DNA from: Rhizobiales bacterium 64-17 | GTDB taxonomy: Bacteria; Pseudomonadota; Alphaproteobacteria; Rhizobiales; Xanthobacteraceae | DNA: 64,000 bases | Direction of reading: 5' to 3' | Assembly (NCBI GenBank): GCA_001899285.1 | Contig: MKWA01000024.1 | Span: 62,001 to 126,000, forward strand | Shown: piece by piece, positions 11,883 to 22,133 of the stretch | How positions within the stretch are numbered: the stretch's first letter is position 1 | How the letters are laid out: every line of letters starts with the position of its first letter | Program-made: the position numbers and the translations under genes | Notes under the pieces: model-generated | What the model saw: only the letters and a program-made list of their open reading frames with translations | Told to the model about the DNA's origin: nothing | Database searches by the model: none

Positions 11883-12590
11883 ATGACCGATGATCCGTCC
11901 GAACAGGCTCGACATCCCGCCGTTGCCGCGCTGGCCGAGGTGCGGGCCGCTATCGACGCCGCGTGCCGCGATGCGCAGCGCGATCCGGCGTCGGTGATGC
12001 TCGTCGCGGTGTCGAAGACATTTCCCGCCGAGGCGATCATGCCGGTGATCGCCGCCGGCCAGCGGATTTTTGGAGAAAATCGCGTTCAGGAAGCGAAGGC
12101 GAAATGGCCGCCCTTGCTCGATGGAACGCCCGGCATCGGACTGCATCTGATCGGCGCGCTGCAGTCAAACAAGGCGCGCGATGCGGTCGCGCTGTTCGAT
12201 GCCATTCACTCGGTCGATCGCGACAGCCTGTGCGCGGCGCTCTCCAAGGAGATCGCGCAGCAGCACCGCAAGTTGCAACTGTTCGTGCAAATCAATACGG
12301 GTGCCGAGCCGCAGAAAGCCGGCGTGCTGCCGCAAGATGCGGACGATTTCATCGCCCGGTGTCGCAATCATCATGGCCTGACGATCGGCGGGCTGATGTG
12401 CATTCCACCGGCAGACGATCCGCCGGCGCCGCATTTCGCGCTCACGGCGATGATCGCGCGCCGCAACGGCCTCCCGTCTTTGTCGATGGGCATGAGCGCG
12501 GATTTCGATACCGCGATCGCGCTCGGCGCAACCCATGTACGGGTCGGTAGCGCGATCTTCGGTGCGCGTCCGAAAGCTGGCGGCGTGTGA
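11883..12590 (+). CDS. YggS-family pyridoxal-phosphate homeostasis protein
   Basis: Fold-type III PLP-binding protein (PLPBP family) that affects vitamin B6 and amino-acid homeostasis; no catalytic reaction is established. The PLP lysine lies in VAVSKTFPAEAI, followed by IFGENRVQEAKAKW, GLMCIPP and the phosphate-binding end LSMGMSADFDTAIALG...VRVGSAIFG. The 235-aa length is normal. It converges on the HerA-like gene with only 3 nt between the stops. Confidence 0.94.
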   Translation: MTDDPSEQARHPAVAALAEVRAAIDAACRDAQRDPASVMLVAVSKTFPAEAIMPVIAAGQRIFGENRVQEAKAKWPPLLDGTPGIGLHLIGALQSNKARDAVALFDAIHSVDRDSLCAALSKEIAQQHRKLQLFVQINTGAEPQKAGVLPQDADDFIARCRNHHGLTIGGLMCIPPADDPPAPHFALTAMIARRNGLPSLSMGMSADFDTAIALGATHVRVGSAIFGARPKAGGV

Positions 12591-12593
12591 ACG

Positions 12594-14498
12594 TCAGCGT
12601 TTCGGTGACGGTGGCGCTGACCCAAGCTCCGCCAGATTGACATCGCGGCGCAGCAGCGAAAACCGCTGCGGGTCGAGGCCGAGCGCCGTCGGCGCGCGTG
12701 GCGACAGAGTCGGCGTCTGTCGCGGCGGCGGTGCGGCAACGGGCGGTGGTGGCGCATAAGCCGGCTGTGCCGGTGCCAGCGGGACCGCTTCCGCCGGAAA
12801 TGCCGGCTCGTTGATGAACATGTCGTCGGCGGACTTCTGACTCATGGTCGCGCTGCGCCAGCGGTCGATCACGCCGCTAATCAGATCATGCGTGACCACG
12901 CCGCCGGGCCCGGCCTGCGTCTGCCCGCCGGCTTCGCTCTGCGGCCGCACGCTGGGTGGCAATTCGCTGAAGCGCAGCCGCGTCGGCACGCGGACGCCGG
13001 TGCCGAAGGCAAACACCTCGCGGGTGCCGAGCGAAGGTATGAAGGTGAGCAGATTGGCGGCGGCGTCGGAGACGGCGGAGCGCACCAGATTTTGATCGCG
13101 CTCGTTGGCCATGCGCATCACGAACAATGTGCTGCACTGGGAAATGATGGTCGGGTCGATTTCCGCCGGACGCTGTGTGACGAGGCCGAGGAACACGCCG
13201 TATTTTCGGCCTTCCTTGGCGATGCGCGACAGCGCACGGCGCGTCGGGCCGAAACCGATCTTGCGGTCAGCCGGCGCGTAGCGGTGAGCTTCCTCGCAGA
13301 CGAACAGCAGCGGCGCGACGCCGTCGCTCCACAAACCGAAGTCGAATGCCATGCGGCAGAGAACCGACACCACCGAGTCGACCACCTCGGCAGGAAAGCC
13401 CGCGAGCTGCATGATCGTCATTGGCTTGCCGTTCGGTGGCAGACGGAACAGATGCGCCAGCACCTCGGCCATGGTGTCGCCGCCGATATTGGCGTTTTCG
13501 AACATGAACGCGTAGCGCGGGTCGTTGCGTACCGTCTGGATGCGCGTCATCAGCTTATGGAAAACCATGCGCGAGGTGCGATTTTCCAGTTTGCCCATCT
13601 GCTCGTCGATCATGGTGACGAGATCTTCGATGCGGTACGGCACCGGCGTGTCGGCAGTGTAGCCGACATTGCGCGGATCACGCTTTTTGGTCAGCGATGA
13701 GCGGTCAGCGGGACCATTACGGTATTGCAGATAGGCGCTCTTGGCGAGCGGGATCGTCTCGGCCAGCACCTGCATCTCTTCGTCGACGCCGGGACGGCCG
13801 CCGAAGAACACGTCGACGATTTCCTCGAAATTGAACAGCCAGAACGGCAGCCGCAGATTGCGCGGCGTCATGATCTGCGCCTTGTCGCCAAAGCAGCGCG
13901 CATACTCGTTGTGCGGATCGACCAGAAAGATACGCAGCTGCGGACGCGCTTCCAGCACCTGACGCAGCAATACGGCGACGCCGCTCGACTTGCCGACGCC
14001 GGTGGTGCCGAGGATCGCGAAATGCTTGGCGATCATTTCGTCGACATCGATATGCGCTTCACCGCCGCTGTCATGCTGCAGGTCGCCGATGCGGATAGTG
14101 TCGGCATCGTGCGCTTCGTACAGCAGCCGCAGCTCGACTTCGCTCATGAGCTGCGCCGGATTGCCGATCGACGGATATTCGGTCACGCCGCGCTGGAATC
14201 TCGGTTTTTCGTTCGGAAGCTGTTTGATCTCGCCGACCAGGTCGAGCTGCGCGACGGCGTGATAGCCATTGTCGCGCGCAGCAGCCGGGGGTTTCTCGGT
14301 AATTTCGGTGATCATGCCGATCGTCACCGCGGTAGCGGTCTGGATGGCGATGAATTTGCCGACGGTAGCACGCGCCTGGGCCGGTGAACCGGGGATGCCG
14401 GTCAGTCCAACCACGGCCTGCGCACCGCTAACGGAAACCACACGGCCGATCGGTTCGTGCACGCGGGGTGCATGATCGGGAAGAGTCTGAAGCGTCAT
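12594..14498 (-). CDS. HerA-like ATP-binding protein (HAS barrel plus DUF87)
   Basis: A 634-aa FtsK/HerA-superfamily ATPase. Residues 15-110 form a HAS-barrel-like beta region, the Walker A motif is ILGTTGVGKSSG (about residues 164-172), and PLLFVCEEAHRYAP is the Walker B and sensor region. The last 100 residues are Pro/Ala-rich and probably disordered. HerA proteins pump DNA during end processing with NurA in archaea; the bacterial relatives are less defined and some act in defence. No nuclease partner is adjacent here, so I do not assign a role beyond DNA-translocase-like ATPase. Confidence 0.85.
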   Translation of the reverse strand: MTLQTLPDHAPRVHEPIGRVVSVSGAQAVVGLTGIPGSPAQARATVGKFIAIQTATAVTIGMITEITEKPPAAARDNGYHAVAQLDLVGEIKQLPNEKPRFQRGVTEYPSIGNPAQLMSEVELRLLYEAHDADTIRIGDLQHDSGGEAHIDVDEMIAKHFAILGTTGVGKSSGVAVLLRQVLEARPQLRIFLVDPHNEYARCFGDKAQIMTPRNLRLPFWLFNFEEIVDVFFGGRPGVDEEMQVLAETIPLAKSAYLQYRNGPADRSSLTKKRDPRNVGYTADTPVPYRIEDLVTMIDEQMGKLENRTSRMVFHKLMTRIQTVRNDPRYAFMFENANIGGDTMAEVLAHLFRLPPNGKPMTIMQLAGFPAEVVDSVVSVLCRMAFDFGLWSDGVAPLLFVCEEAHRYAPADRKIGFGPTRRALSRIAKEGRKYGVFLGLVTQRPAEIDPTIISQCSTLFVMRMANERDQNLVRSAVSDAAANLLTFIPSLGTREVFAFGTGVRVPTRLRFSELPPSVRPQSEAGGQTQAGPGGVVTHDLISGVIDRWRSATMSQKSADDMFINEPAFPAEAVPLAPAQPAYAPPPPVAAPPPRQTPTLSPRAPTALGLDPQRFSLLRRDVNLAELGSAPPSPKR

Positions 14499-14611
14499 AA
14501 TGCCCTGCGCGCAGCCGGCTCTTCAAAAGCCGGTCGTGGTGCGAGGCTACCCGTCGGGAAAAAAGTTTTTATGAACCGGATCGGTCAAAAGCCGCCGGTG
14601 CCGTAAGATGG

Positions 14612-15169
14612 CTAACGGTTGGTTACCGGGCGATTGTCGATGCCGATCTCGATCGCCGTGCCGGGGCCGATCCGGGCGAGCAGCCGCTGCAGCGCCGGCC
14701 GTGTGAGGGCGACGCAGCCGGCGGTCGGCGCGAAGGCCGGCCGGGCGATATGCACGAACACCGCGCTGCCGCGGCCGGCGACGCGCGGCCGGGTGTTGTG
14801 ATCGATCTCAATGATCAGGTCATAGAGCGCGTCGGCGCGGGTCAGCCGGTCTGCACTGCTCTGGGCCGGCACGTGGACCGGCTGGTTGTAACGCCGGTCC
14901 TGTGGGTCTTCGCACCAGCCGTCACCGGGCCGGATCGCCCGCACCGGCAGGCCGGTCCGGGGCCGCGACAGACGGTCCGCCCGCCACCACAGCCGCACTG
15001 GATGAAAACGCCCGCGCGGCGTGCTGCCGTCGCCTTCGCGTTTGTTGGCACGGATGCCGCCGCGCCCGAGCGCCACCGGAATGGCCTGTCCGTCGGCCAG
15101 CAGCCAGCCCTGGGTCGGGCGGCCGGGGCGGGCGCGGACCACGATCTGCTTCAACGGCTGCTGCGCCAT
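14612..15169 (-). CDS. L,D-transpeptidase-like YkuD domain protein
   Basis: The catalytic signature reads HIARPAFAPTAGCVAL, with nucleophilic Cys, which defines the YkuD fold. The 185-aa protein has no obvious signal peptide or membrane helix from the ATG at 15169, so either export uses an unusual route or the true start differs. Family members form 3-3 peptidoglycan cross-links or attach proteins to peptidoglycan. Adjacent genes do not share its strand, so it is probably monocistronic. Confidence 0.82.
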   Translation of the reverse strand: MAQQPLKQIVVRARPGRPTQGWLLADGQAIPVALGRGGIRANKREGDGSTPRGRFHPVRLWWRADRLSRPRTGLPVRAIRPGDGWCEDPQDRRYNQPVHVPAQSSADRLTRADALYDLIIEIDHNTRPRVAGRGSAVFVHIARPAFAPTAGCVALTRPALQRLLARIGPGTAIEIGIDNRPVTNR

Positions 15170-15294
15170 CCCCTAAATCCCTCGAATCACGACAATTTTG
15201 ACCCCGTCCAAAAGCCTGGCGCTTGCCCTTTTAGCCCCGAATGTTCTACTTCGCGAGGACCGTCGTCTTAGCGCCGCTTTGGGGGCAAACTGGA

Positions 15295-15981
15295 ATGGCC
15301 AATACGCGCACGATTCTCATCGTCGATGACGATACCGAACTGCGCGAAGCACTGGTCGAGCAGCTCACGTTGCACGAGGAGTTTCAGGCCGAATCCGTCG
15401 ACACTGCCACCAAGGGTGTGCAGGCGGCCAAGGCCGGGCAGATCGACCTCGTGATCATGGATGTCGGCCTGCCCGACATGGACGGCCGCGAAGCGGTGCG
15501 GATCCTGCGCAAGAACGGGTTCAAGGCGCCGATCATCATGTTGACCGGCAACGCCACCGATTCCGACACCATCCTCGGCCTCGAATCCGGCGCCAATGAT
15601 TACGTGACCAAGCCGTTCCGGTTCGCCGTGCTGCTGGCGCGCATCCGCGCGCAGTTGCGCCAGCACGAAGCGAGCGAGGATGCGATCTTCACCATCGGGC
15701 CGTATTCGTTCCGGCCAAGCTCCAAACTTCTGATGACGCCAAAGAACACCAAGGTGCGACTCACCGAGAAGGAGACGGCGATCCTGCGCTATCTCTATCG
15801 CGCCGGACAGAAGCCGGTGTCGCGCGAAACGCTGCTGCAGGAAGTATGGGGGTATAATTCCGGCGTGACCACGCACACGCTGGAAACGCACATCTATCGC
15901 CTGCGGCAGAAAATCGAGAAAGACGCAGCAACGCCGGGAATTCTGGTGACGGAAGCCGGCGGCTACAAATTGGTCCCTTGA
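15295..15981 (+). CDS. OmpR/PhoB-type response regulator
   Basis: From MANTRTILIVDDD the protein has a receiver domain with acidic residues D11-D13, phospho-acceptor D56 (VIMDVGLPDMDG) and Lys in YVTKPFR. A winged-helix DNA-binding domain follows, with the recognition end THTLETHIYRLRQKIEKD. I start at 15295 (GGGGGC upstream), removing 18 residues of the track ORF. Size 228 aa is typical. A cyclic-nucleotide-binding protein gene follows after 10 nt, suggesting one operon. No sensor kinase is adjacent. Confidence 0.92.
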   Translation: MANTRTILIVDDDTELREALVEQLTLHEEFQAESVDTATKGVQAAKAGQIDLVIMDVGLPDMDGREAVRILRKNGFKAPIIMLTGNATDSDTILGLESGANDYVTKPFRFAVLLARIRAQLRQHEASEDAIFTIGPYSFRPSSKLLMTPKNTKVRLTEKETAILRYLYRAGQKPVSRETLLQEVWGYNSGVTTHTLETHIYRLRQKIEKDAATPGILVTEAGGYKLVP

Positions 15982-15991
15982 GCGCGCGACG

Positions 15992-16468
15992 ATGGCGCTC
16001 GACGACGACATCACATTGTTCAAGCAAGTGCCGACGCTCGCTTTGCTCGGCGATGAGGCGCTGCGTATTCTTGCGATCGGTGCGGAATCGCAGGTGGTGT
16101 CGAGCGGCACGGTGCTGTTTTATGCCGGCGAGCCGGGCAATGCCGGTTATGTCATTCAGGATGGCGCGATGCGTCTCCTGCCCGGAACGCAACGTGACGG
16201 TGACAGCGAGCATACGCTCGGTCCCGGTGCTCTCGTCGGTGAATTGAGTCTCATCACCGGCAACGCGCGCCCGGCAACCGCGATCGCGCTCGAGGAAACG
16301 GTGGTGATCCGCATTCCGCGCACGCTGTTTCTGAAAGTTCTGGAAGGCTATCCGGATGCGGCGCGCACGTTGCGCGACGTTATCGCGCAGCGGGTCGAGC
16401 ACGCGATCCGCGACCTCGCGCCGGTGCGGGCGCGGCTGGCACTTGGTCTCGACGACGAAACGAGTTGA
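15992..16468 (+). CDS. stand-alone cyclic-nucleotide-binding-like domain protein
   Basis: The 158-aa protein is a Crp-like beta-barrel (LFYAGEPGNAGYVIQDGAMRL and LGPGALVGELSLITGNARPATAIA) with a short helical tail and no helix-turn-helix. The GELSLI block resembles the phosphate-binding cassette of cNMP domains, but ligand binding is not proven. Its position 10 nt after the response regulator suggests a shared pathway in which it may sense a nucleotide or act as an adaptor. Convergent to xthA with 3 nt between stops. Confidence 0.85.
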   Translation: MALDDDITLFKQVPTLALLGDEALRILAIGAESQVVSSGTVLFYAGEPGNAGYVIQDGAMRLLPGTQRDGDSEHTLGPGALVGELSLITGNARPATAIALEETVVIRIPRTLFLKVLEGYPDAARTLRDVIAQRVEHAIRDLAPVRARLALGLDDETS

Positions 16469-16471
16469 CGG

Positions 16472-17287
16472 TCACACCTCGATGGTGGCCGTCACCGGCA
16501 CATGATCGGACGGCCGCTCGGCGGCGCGATAGTCGCGGGCGATCCTGATCTTCGACACGCGGTCGGCGAGCGCCGGCGAGGTCCAGATGTGATCGAGCCG
16601 CCGGCCGCGATCGGACACCTGCCAGTCCGGCGAGCGATAGCTCCACCATGTAAAGAGCTTGGCCGGCTCCGGCGTTAGCACCCGCATGCTGTCGACCCAG
16701 TTACCGGCCAGCCGCGCGGCGGTGAGTTTCTCCACCTCGATCGGCGTGTGCGACACCACTTTCAGCATCTGCTTGTGGCTCCACACGTCGTGCTCCAGCG
16801 GCGCGACATTGAGATCGCCGACCAGAATCGCGCGTGACGTCGTGGCGGGACGCAATGCCGGATGCGCGCGCATTTCGTCGAGGAACGACAGCTTGTGCTC
16901 GAATTTTATATTGAGCTTCGGATCGGGGATGTCGCCGCCCGCGGGTACATAGAAATTATGCAGCGTGACCGGATCGCGCAGGCCGGCGCGCTCGCCGAGC
17001 ACGGCGGTCATGTGCCGGCAATCGGTTTTGCCACAGAAATTCTGGATCTCGAAGCTTTCAAACGGCAGGCGTGAGAGCACGGCGACGCCGTGATAACCCT
17101 TCTGCCCGTTGATCGCCGCATGCTCGTAGCCGAGCCGCCGGAAGCGTTTCAACGGAAACGCGTCATCCGGGCATTTCGTTTCTTGCAGGCAGAGAACGTC
17201 GGGCCGCGCCGCCTTGATGAATTTGGCGACGAGATCGATGCGCAGCCGCACCGAATTGATATTCCAGGTGGTGACTTTGAGTTGCAT
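16472..17287 (-). CDS. xthA: exodeoxyribonuclease III
   Basis: An AP endonuclease and 3'-5' exonuclease for base-excision repair. The 271-aa protein shows the EEP-fold motifs: TTWNINSVR at the N-terminus, LQETKCPDDAFP with the metal-binding Glu, GDLNVAPLEHDVW, and C-terminal RRLDHIW and SDHVPVTATI. It matches the XthA/ExoIII family in length. Monocistronic as far as can be seen. Confidence 0.95.
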   Translation of the reverse strand: MQLKVTTWNINSVRLRIDLVAKFIKAARPDVLCLQETKCPDDAFPLKRFRRLGYEHAAINGQKGYHGVAVLSRLPFESFEIQNFCGKTDCRHMTAVLGERAGLRDPVTLHNFYVPAGGDIPDPKLNIKFEHKLSFLDEMRAHPALRPATTSRAILVGDLNVAPLEHDVWSHKQMLKVVSHTPIEVEKLTAARLAGNWVDSMRVLTPEPAKLFTWWSYRSPDWQVSDRGRRLDHIWTSPALADRVSKIRIARDYRAAERPSDHVPVTATIEV

Positions 17288-17365
17288 GCCGGCAATCTAG
17301 GGTGCCGCGCCTAATCCCGCCACGTCGTGGTTCGGTTTGTCCGGGCCATCCACCAGAAAATCCGC

Positions 17366-17395
17366 ACAAAAAAGCCCGGCCGGAAGGCCGGGCTT
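17366..17395 (-). terminator. intrinsic terminator of the lolA gene
   Basis: Read on the minus strand, a GC-rich stem (AAGCCCGGCC, a TTCC loop, GGCCGGGCTT) is followed by a T run. It lies 24 nt after the lolA-like stop codon. Confidence 0.9.
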
Positions 17396-17418
17396 AGGAT
17401 CGCGGGAAACGGCGTGCG

Positions 17419-18264
17419 CTACTGAATATTCCGGGTGTAATCGATCCGGAACGCATTGGGGTCGGCGCGCTTCGTCGTGTCGAGGTTATAGACGGCGACG
17501 GTGGTGTCGTAGCCCTGCGGATCGGTGATCGTCCACTGTTTCAGCGACATGTCCTTGGCCGAGAACATGATCATCAGCTTGCTGTTGCCGACGATGCCGT
17601 TCTTCTCCTCGATCACCGCGGTGATAAACACGTCATCGGCATAGACCGCGAGCAGATTGGTGTCGCGCAGCAGGTTGACGCGATCGGCGAGCAGGAAGCG
17701 CAGCGGTGTCTGCGACAACGGATAGACATCCTGCGTCGCCAGATTGCGGTCGCGCACCACCACCGAGTCGCCGTCGGCAATCAGCTCCATCGGCGATGGC
17801 GGGTCGTATTCGAACCGCACCTTGCCGGGTTTCTGGATATAGAACGTGCCCTGCGATTTCTTGCCGTCGGGGCCCACCTGAATGAAGCTACCGTTCAGGA
17901 TCTGCATGCCCGACATATAGGCGTTGATCTTGTCGACCAGCGCACGTTGTTCCGGCGTGATGGTGGCCTTTTCGCCGGTCTTGCCGAACAGCGCGGCGAC
18001 CGGGTTGGGGCGGATCGGCGGCGGTTCCGCCTGCATCGGCGGCGCTGCGCGTTGCGGGGTCTGCTGCGCGGTATGGGCGGGTTTCGGTTTCGCGGCCTGC
18101 GGCTTGTGGGCCGGTTTCGCTGCCTGCGCGGGTTTCGCGGCGCTGTCGGCTGGCTGCGCCAAAGCCGCAGAGAAGGCCGGAATGGCGGTCAACAGGGCAA
18201 TCGCGCCCAAAACGGCGGCTCTGCTCATCATCCGGCCCGTCGTTTCGCTCTTCGCTCGGCACAT
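17419..18264 (-). CDS. lolA: outer-membrane lipoprotein carrier LolA-like protein
   Basis: LolA shuttles lipoproteins through the periplasm. The N-terminus carries a signal peptide (SRAAVLGAIALLTAIPAFSAALA) followed by about 70 residues of Lys/Ala/Pro-rich linker, then a LolA fold with LNGSFIQVGPDGKKSQGTFYIQKPGKVRFEY. The linker is longer than in E. coli LolA but common in this group. AGAAGGA upstream supports the ATG at 18264; internal Met12/Met13 would give a more standard signal peptide. A terminator follows. ftsK lies 108 nt upstream on the same strand. Confidence 0.88.
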   Translation of the reverse strand: MCRAKSETTGRMMSRAAVLGAIALLTAIPAFSAALAQPADSAAKPAQAAKPAHKPQAAKPKPAHTAQQTPQRAAPPMQAEPPPIRPNPVAALFGKTGEKATITPEQRALVDKINAYMSGMQILNGSFIQVGPDGKKSQGTFYIQKPGKVRFEYDPPSPMELIADGDSVVVRDRNLATQDVYPLSQTPLRFLLADRVNLLRDTNLLAVYADDVFITAVIEEKNGIVGNSKLMIMFSAKDMSLKQWTITDPQGYDTTVAVYNLDTTKRADPNAFRIDYTRNIQ

Positions 18265-18372
18265 GTGCCCATTATCCTTCTCGCTGGCTCACTCTTATCT
18301 AAGGAGCCGCTGTGGCGTTTTCACGGCCCGATCCGGTCCGCGATTGTTCGGTCCCGTTGCCCGCTCGATCCG

Positions 18373-20856
18373 TCAGAACCGGTCGCTGCCGGGGTCTTCG
18401 GGAATGAGAATCTCGCGTTTGCCGGCGTGGTTGGCCTGGCCGACAATGCCTTCCTGCTCCATCCGTTCCATGATGGTGGCGGCGCGGTTGTAGCCGATCT
18501 GCAGCCGCCGCTGGATGTAGCTGGTCGAGGCCTTGCGGTCGCGCTTCACGATTGCGACAGCCTGCTGATAGATGTCGCCGCCTTCGGCCAGACCCATGCC
18601 GGTGGAATCGAACACCGCACCGTCCTCGCCTTCCTCCGGCTCGTCGCTGGCGGTGACTTCTTCCAGATATTGCGGCACGCCCTGTGTCTTCAGGTGACGC
18701 ACGATCTTCTCGACTTCGTCGTCGGAGCAGAATGGGCCGTGCACGCGGCTGATGCGTCCGCCACCGGCCATGTACAGCATGTCGCCCTGGCCGAGCAGTT
18801 GTTCCGCGCCTTGTTCGCCAAGAATGGTGCGGCTGTCGATCTTCGACGTGACCTGGAAGGAAATGCGGGTCGGGAAGTTCGCCTTGATGGTGCCGGTGAT
18901 GACGTCGACGGACGGCCGCTGTGTCGCCAGCACGACGTGGATGCCGGCGGCGCGCGCCATCTGCGCGAGGCGCTGGATCGCGCCTTCGATATCCTTACCG
19001 GCGACCATCATCAGGTCCGCCATTTCGTCGACGACGACGACGATATAGGGCAGATCGTCGAGTTCGAGATCTTCCTTCTCGTAGATCGCTTCGCCGGTTT
19101 CCTTGTCGTAGCCGGTGTGGACGGTGCGGGTCAGCGCTTCACCCTTGGCCTTGGCCTCGGCAAGGCGCGCATTGTAGCCGTCGATGTTGCGCACGCCGAG
19201 CTTCGACATTTTCTTGTAGCGCTCTTCCATCTCGCGCACGGCCCACTTCAGCGCGACGACGGCCTTCTTCGGGTCGGTAACGACCGGCGTCAGCAGATGC
19301 GGGATGCCTTCGTAGACGGAGAGTTCGAGCATCTTCGGATCGATCAGGATCATCCGGCACTGATCGGGCCGCAGCTTGTAAAGCAGCGACAGAAGCATCG
19401 TGTTGATCGCGACCGATTTGCCAGAGCCGGTGGTGCCGGCGATCAAGAGATGCGGCATGCGCGCGAGATCAACGATCACCGGCTCGCCGCCGATGGTCTT
19501 GCCGAGGCAGAGCGGCAGCTTTGCCGTGGTGTCGGTGTATTCGCGGCTCTGCAACTGCTCGCGGAAATAGACCTTCTCACGATGCGCGTTCGGCAGTTCG
19601 ATGCCGATGGCGTTGCGGCCGGGCACGACGGCGACGCGCGCCGAAACGGCGCTCATGGAGCGGGCGATGTCGTCGGCCAGCCCAATCACGCGTGACGACT
19701 TGATGCCGGGAGCGGGTTCGAGTTCGTACAGCGTGACGACAGGGCCGGGCCGCGCATTGATGATTTCGCCGCGCACGCCGAAATCCTGCAGCACGCTTTC
19801 CAGCGATTGCGCGTTGCCCTGAAGCTGATCCTGACTCATGACTTGGCGGTCGCTCGCTTTCGGCTGCGCCAGGATCGACAGTGGTGGGAAGTCGTAGCCG
19901 CTGCCGCGACGCGCCGGTTTCTTCGCCGGCTTGGCGGCGACACGGCGCGGTGCCGGCGCTGCTTCCTCTTCTGCCTCGTCGTCCTCGTATTCTTCGTCGG
20001 AGTCGTCGTCTTCCACGGCCTGCGGCGCCGGCGCACGGCGCGCGTCACCGCCGTCGAAGCGCGGCTCGACGCGGCCACGGGCCACCGGAGCTGCGGGCGC
20101 AACGCGCTGCATCGTTCGCGGTGTGCCCTTGATCGCGCGCCACAGCCGCGATTTGAGGCTCATCATGCCGTGCGCCAGAAGGCCGAGTACGATGGCGAAG
20201 CGGCTTTCACGCTCCTCGGTTTCGTCCGCCGCATCCTTTTCCGCCTCGTCCTCCTCTTCCACATGCGCGTCCCGGCGCGTGGCGGGAGCCGATGCGAAGA
20301 AGCCGAAGGCGACGATCAGCAAAGCGACCGCGGCGCTGGCGAAGATCAGTGCATAAACGAGACGGCCGAGCGCATTGGGATCGCCGAACAGCCAGCCCGG
20401 CACAGCCAGCACGGCATCGCCGATCACGCCGCCGAGGCCGGTCGGCAGCGGCCAGTGCGCGGTGCGCGGCAGACAGCCCGCGACCGCGGCGGCAGCGAAC
20501 GGCAGCGCGATCCAGCAGATCACGCGCCACAGATCGCCCAGCGGACGATGCGCGATCAGCCGCCAGCCGAGCACGGCGACCGGCAGTAGCAGCAGACACG
20601 CAGCGACGCCGAACAACTGCGTCGCGAGATCCGACATGATCGCGCCCGGCGCGCCGAGCAGATTGCGGATCGGTGCGGTGGTCGCGTGACTGAGCGACGG
20701 GTCCTGCACCGACCAGGTCGCCAGCGCGATCGCGCCGAGCAGCGCGAGCGTCATCAGGACGAGGCCGGCGCCCTCGCACAGGCGGCGCTTGAGCATGTCG
20801 CGCAAATGATCGTGCAGATACGCGACGGCGTCGTGAGTGCGATCGATTGCGGACAT
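18373..20856 (-). CDS. ftsK: DNA translocase FtsK
   Basis: FtsK pumps DNA at the septum and clears chromosome dimers. The 827-aa protein has an N-terminal membrane domain with about four helices in residues 25-190, an acidic and Ala/Pro-rich linker (residues 200-320), and a RecA-like motor with Walker [10 protein letters not shown] at 474-482 and a Walker B at [12 protein letters not shown]. The C-terminal winged-helix gamma domain ([25 protein letters not shown]) normally reads KOPS sites. The aminotransferase gene ends 11 nt upstream. Confidence 0.97.
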   Translation of the reverse strand: MSAIDRTHDAVAYLHDHLRDMLKRRLCEGAGLVLMTLALLGAIALATWSVQDPSLSHATTAPIRNLLGAPGAIMSDLATQLFGVAACLLLLPVAVLGWRLIAHRPLGDLWRVICWIALPFAAAAVAGCLPRTAHWPLPTGLGGVIGDAVLAVPGWLFGDPNALGRLVYALIFASAAVALLIVAFGFFASAPATRRDAHVEEEDEAEKDAADETEERESRFAIVLGLLAHGMMSLKSRLWRAIKGTPRTMQRVAPAAPVARGRVEPRFDGGDARRAPAPQAVEDDDSDEEYEDDEAEEEAAPAPRRVAAKPAKKPARRGSGYDFPPLSILAQPKASDRQVMSQDQLQGNAQSLESVLQDFGVRGEIINARPGPVVTLYELEPAPGIKSSRVIGLADDIARSMSAVSARVAVVPGRNAIGIELPNAHREKVYFREQLQSREYTDTTAKLPLCLGKTIGGEPVIVDLARMPHLLIAGTTGSGKSVAINTMLLSLLYKLRPDQCRMILIDPKMLELSVYEGIPHLLTPVVTDPKKAVVALKWAVREMEERYKKMSKLGVRNIDGYNARLAEAKAKGEALTRTVHTGYDKETGEAIYEKEDLELDDLPYIVVVVDEMADLMMVAGKDIEGAIQRLAQMARAAGIHVVLATQRPSVDVITGTIKANFPTRISFQVTSKIDSRTILGEQGAEQLLGQGDMLYMAGGGRISRVHGPFCSDDEVEKIVRHLKTQGVPQYLEEVTASDEPEEGEDGAVFDSTGMGLAEGGDIYQQAVAIVKRDRKASTSYIQRRLQIGYNRAATIMERMEQEGIVGQANHAGKREILIPEDPGSDRF

Positions 20857-20867
20857 CGGGGCCTCCG

Positions 20868-22079
20868 TCAGCCGAGCACCGCGACGAGGCGATGCAGCGC
20901 CTCGGCCGTGGTCTCTTTGTCTTGAACCATGGCGACACGAATGAAGCCTTCGCCGGGATTGCGCCCGTCCGGCTGCATGCGCGCGAGATAACGACCGGGC
21001 ACGACGCGTACACCGGCCTTGCTCCAGAGAAGCTTGGTGGCGGCTTCGCTGCCACCCTGCGCCGACACGTTGAGCCAGAGAAAGAATCCGCCGGCGGGCC
21101 GGACATAACCGTAGCGGTCGCCGATAATCTGATCGGCGAGATCGAATTTTGCGCGGTACATATCGCGGTTGTCGTCGACATGCGCCTCGTCGTTATAGGC
21201 GGCGATGCCGACGCGTTGCGCTGGCACCGGCACCTGCGGCGCAGCGACGTTGCGTAGTTCGAGAAAGTCCTTGAGGAAGCGGCGGTCGCCGGCGACGAAA
21301 CCGACGCGCAGACCCGGCAGGTTCGAGCGCTTCGACAGCGAGTGGAAGACTACCGCGTTTGCAAAGTCCGGACCGGAGACTTCCAGCATGCCGGCGGGCG
21401 GCGTGGTGCTGTAGATCTCGCTGTAGCACTCATCATTGAAGACGAGGAAACCGTGACGCTGTGCCAGCGCATGCAGTCGCGCGAGATAGGCGCGATCGGC
21501 GACCGCACCCTGCGGATTGGCGGGCGACGCGAAATAGAATGCGACGGTGCGCTTGAGCAGGTCTTCGCTCAACGCATCGAGATCGGGCAGGAAGTCGTGC
21601 TCGCGATAGGCCGGCAGATAGATGGTCTCGCAACCGGCGGCGGTCGCTCCGGCGGCATAGGCGGCATAGAAGGGATTCGGCAGCAGGATTGCCGGCCGTC
21701 CGGCGCGCGGCCCGACAAATTGTTTCGCTGCGATTGCCGCGAGGAAGAGGCCCTCGCGCGTGCCGTTGAGCACCAGCACCTCGTGTTCCGGATCGACCGG
21801 CCGCGGCAGATCATAACGGCGGTCGAGCCACGCGGCGGCGGCTTGCCGATAGGGCTCGATACCCTTGTTGGCGGGATAGCGGCCAAATTCGGCGATATGC
21901 GCGGCCAGCACCGGACCGACGAACGACGGCACCGCGTGCTGTGGCTCACCGACCGACAGGTTGATCGGCGGCATGCCAGGCGGGGTGTCGCCGAGAAGCT
22001 CGGTCAGGCGCACGAACGGCGAGCGGCGGTCGTCGGTGCTCACGTCCTGATGTTGCGCATGGTGTTGATCGGGCATCAC
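20868..22079 (-). CDS. class I/II aminotransferase, DapC-like
   Basis: Fold-type I PLP enzyme of 403 aa. The PLP lysine lies in [19 protein letters not shown], and [18 protein letters not shown] and [12 protein letters not shown] are typical of the proteobacterial N-succinyl-diaminopimelate aminotransferase (DapC) group of lysine and peptidoglycan synthesis. Specificity cannot be proved from sequence. It probably shares a transcript with ftsK. Its upstream region contains a CtrA-type box within a repeat also found at 54.5 kb. Confidence 0.85.
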   Translation of the reverse strand: MMPDQHHAQHQDVSTDDRRSPFVRLTELLGDTPPGMPPINLSVGEPQHAVPSFVGPVLAAHIAEFGRYPANKGIEPYRQAAAAWLDRRYDLPRPVDPEHEVLVLNGTREGLFLAAIAAKQFVGPRAGRPAILLPNPFYAAYAAGATAAGCETIYLPAYREHDFLPDLDALSEDLLKRTVAFYFASPANPQGAVADRAYLARLHALAQRHGFLVFNDECYSEIYSTTPPAGMLEVSGPDFANAVVFHSLSKRSNLPGLRVGFVAGDRRFLKDFLELRNVAAPQVPVPAQRVGIAAYNDEAHVDDNRDMYRAKFDLADQIIGDRYGYVRPAGGFFLWLNVSAQGGSEAATKLLWSKAGVRVVPGRYLARMQPDGRNPGEGFIRVAMVQDKETTAEALHRLVAVLG

Positions 22080-22133
22080 GAAACGGCCGCCCCCAGCGGC
22101 AAAAACACTGGCCGCGAAGATAGGTGCCGTGGG

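Noticed and set aside
12888-13700. 270-aa plus-strand ORF across the HerA-like gene
   Set aside because: Antisense shadow of a Walker-motif ATPase.
12594-14498. HerA-like gene as part of a HerA-nuclease defence pair
   Set aside because: No nuclease or Sir2-like gene is adjacent and the surroundings are core genes.
17947-19695. 582-aa plus-strand ORF across lolA and ftsK
   Set aside because: Shadow of two real genes read in the antisense frame.
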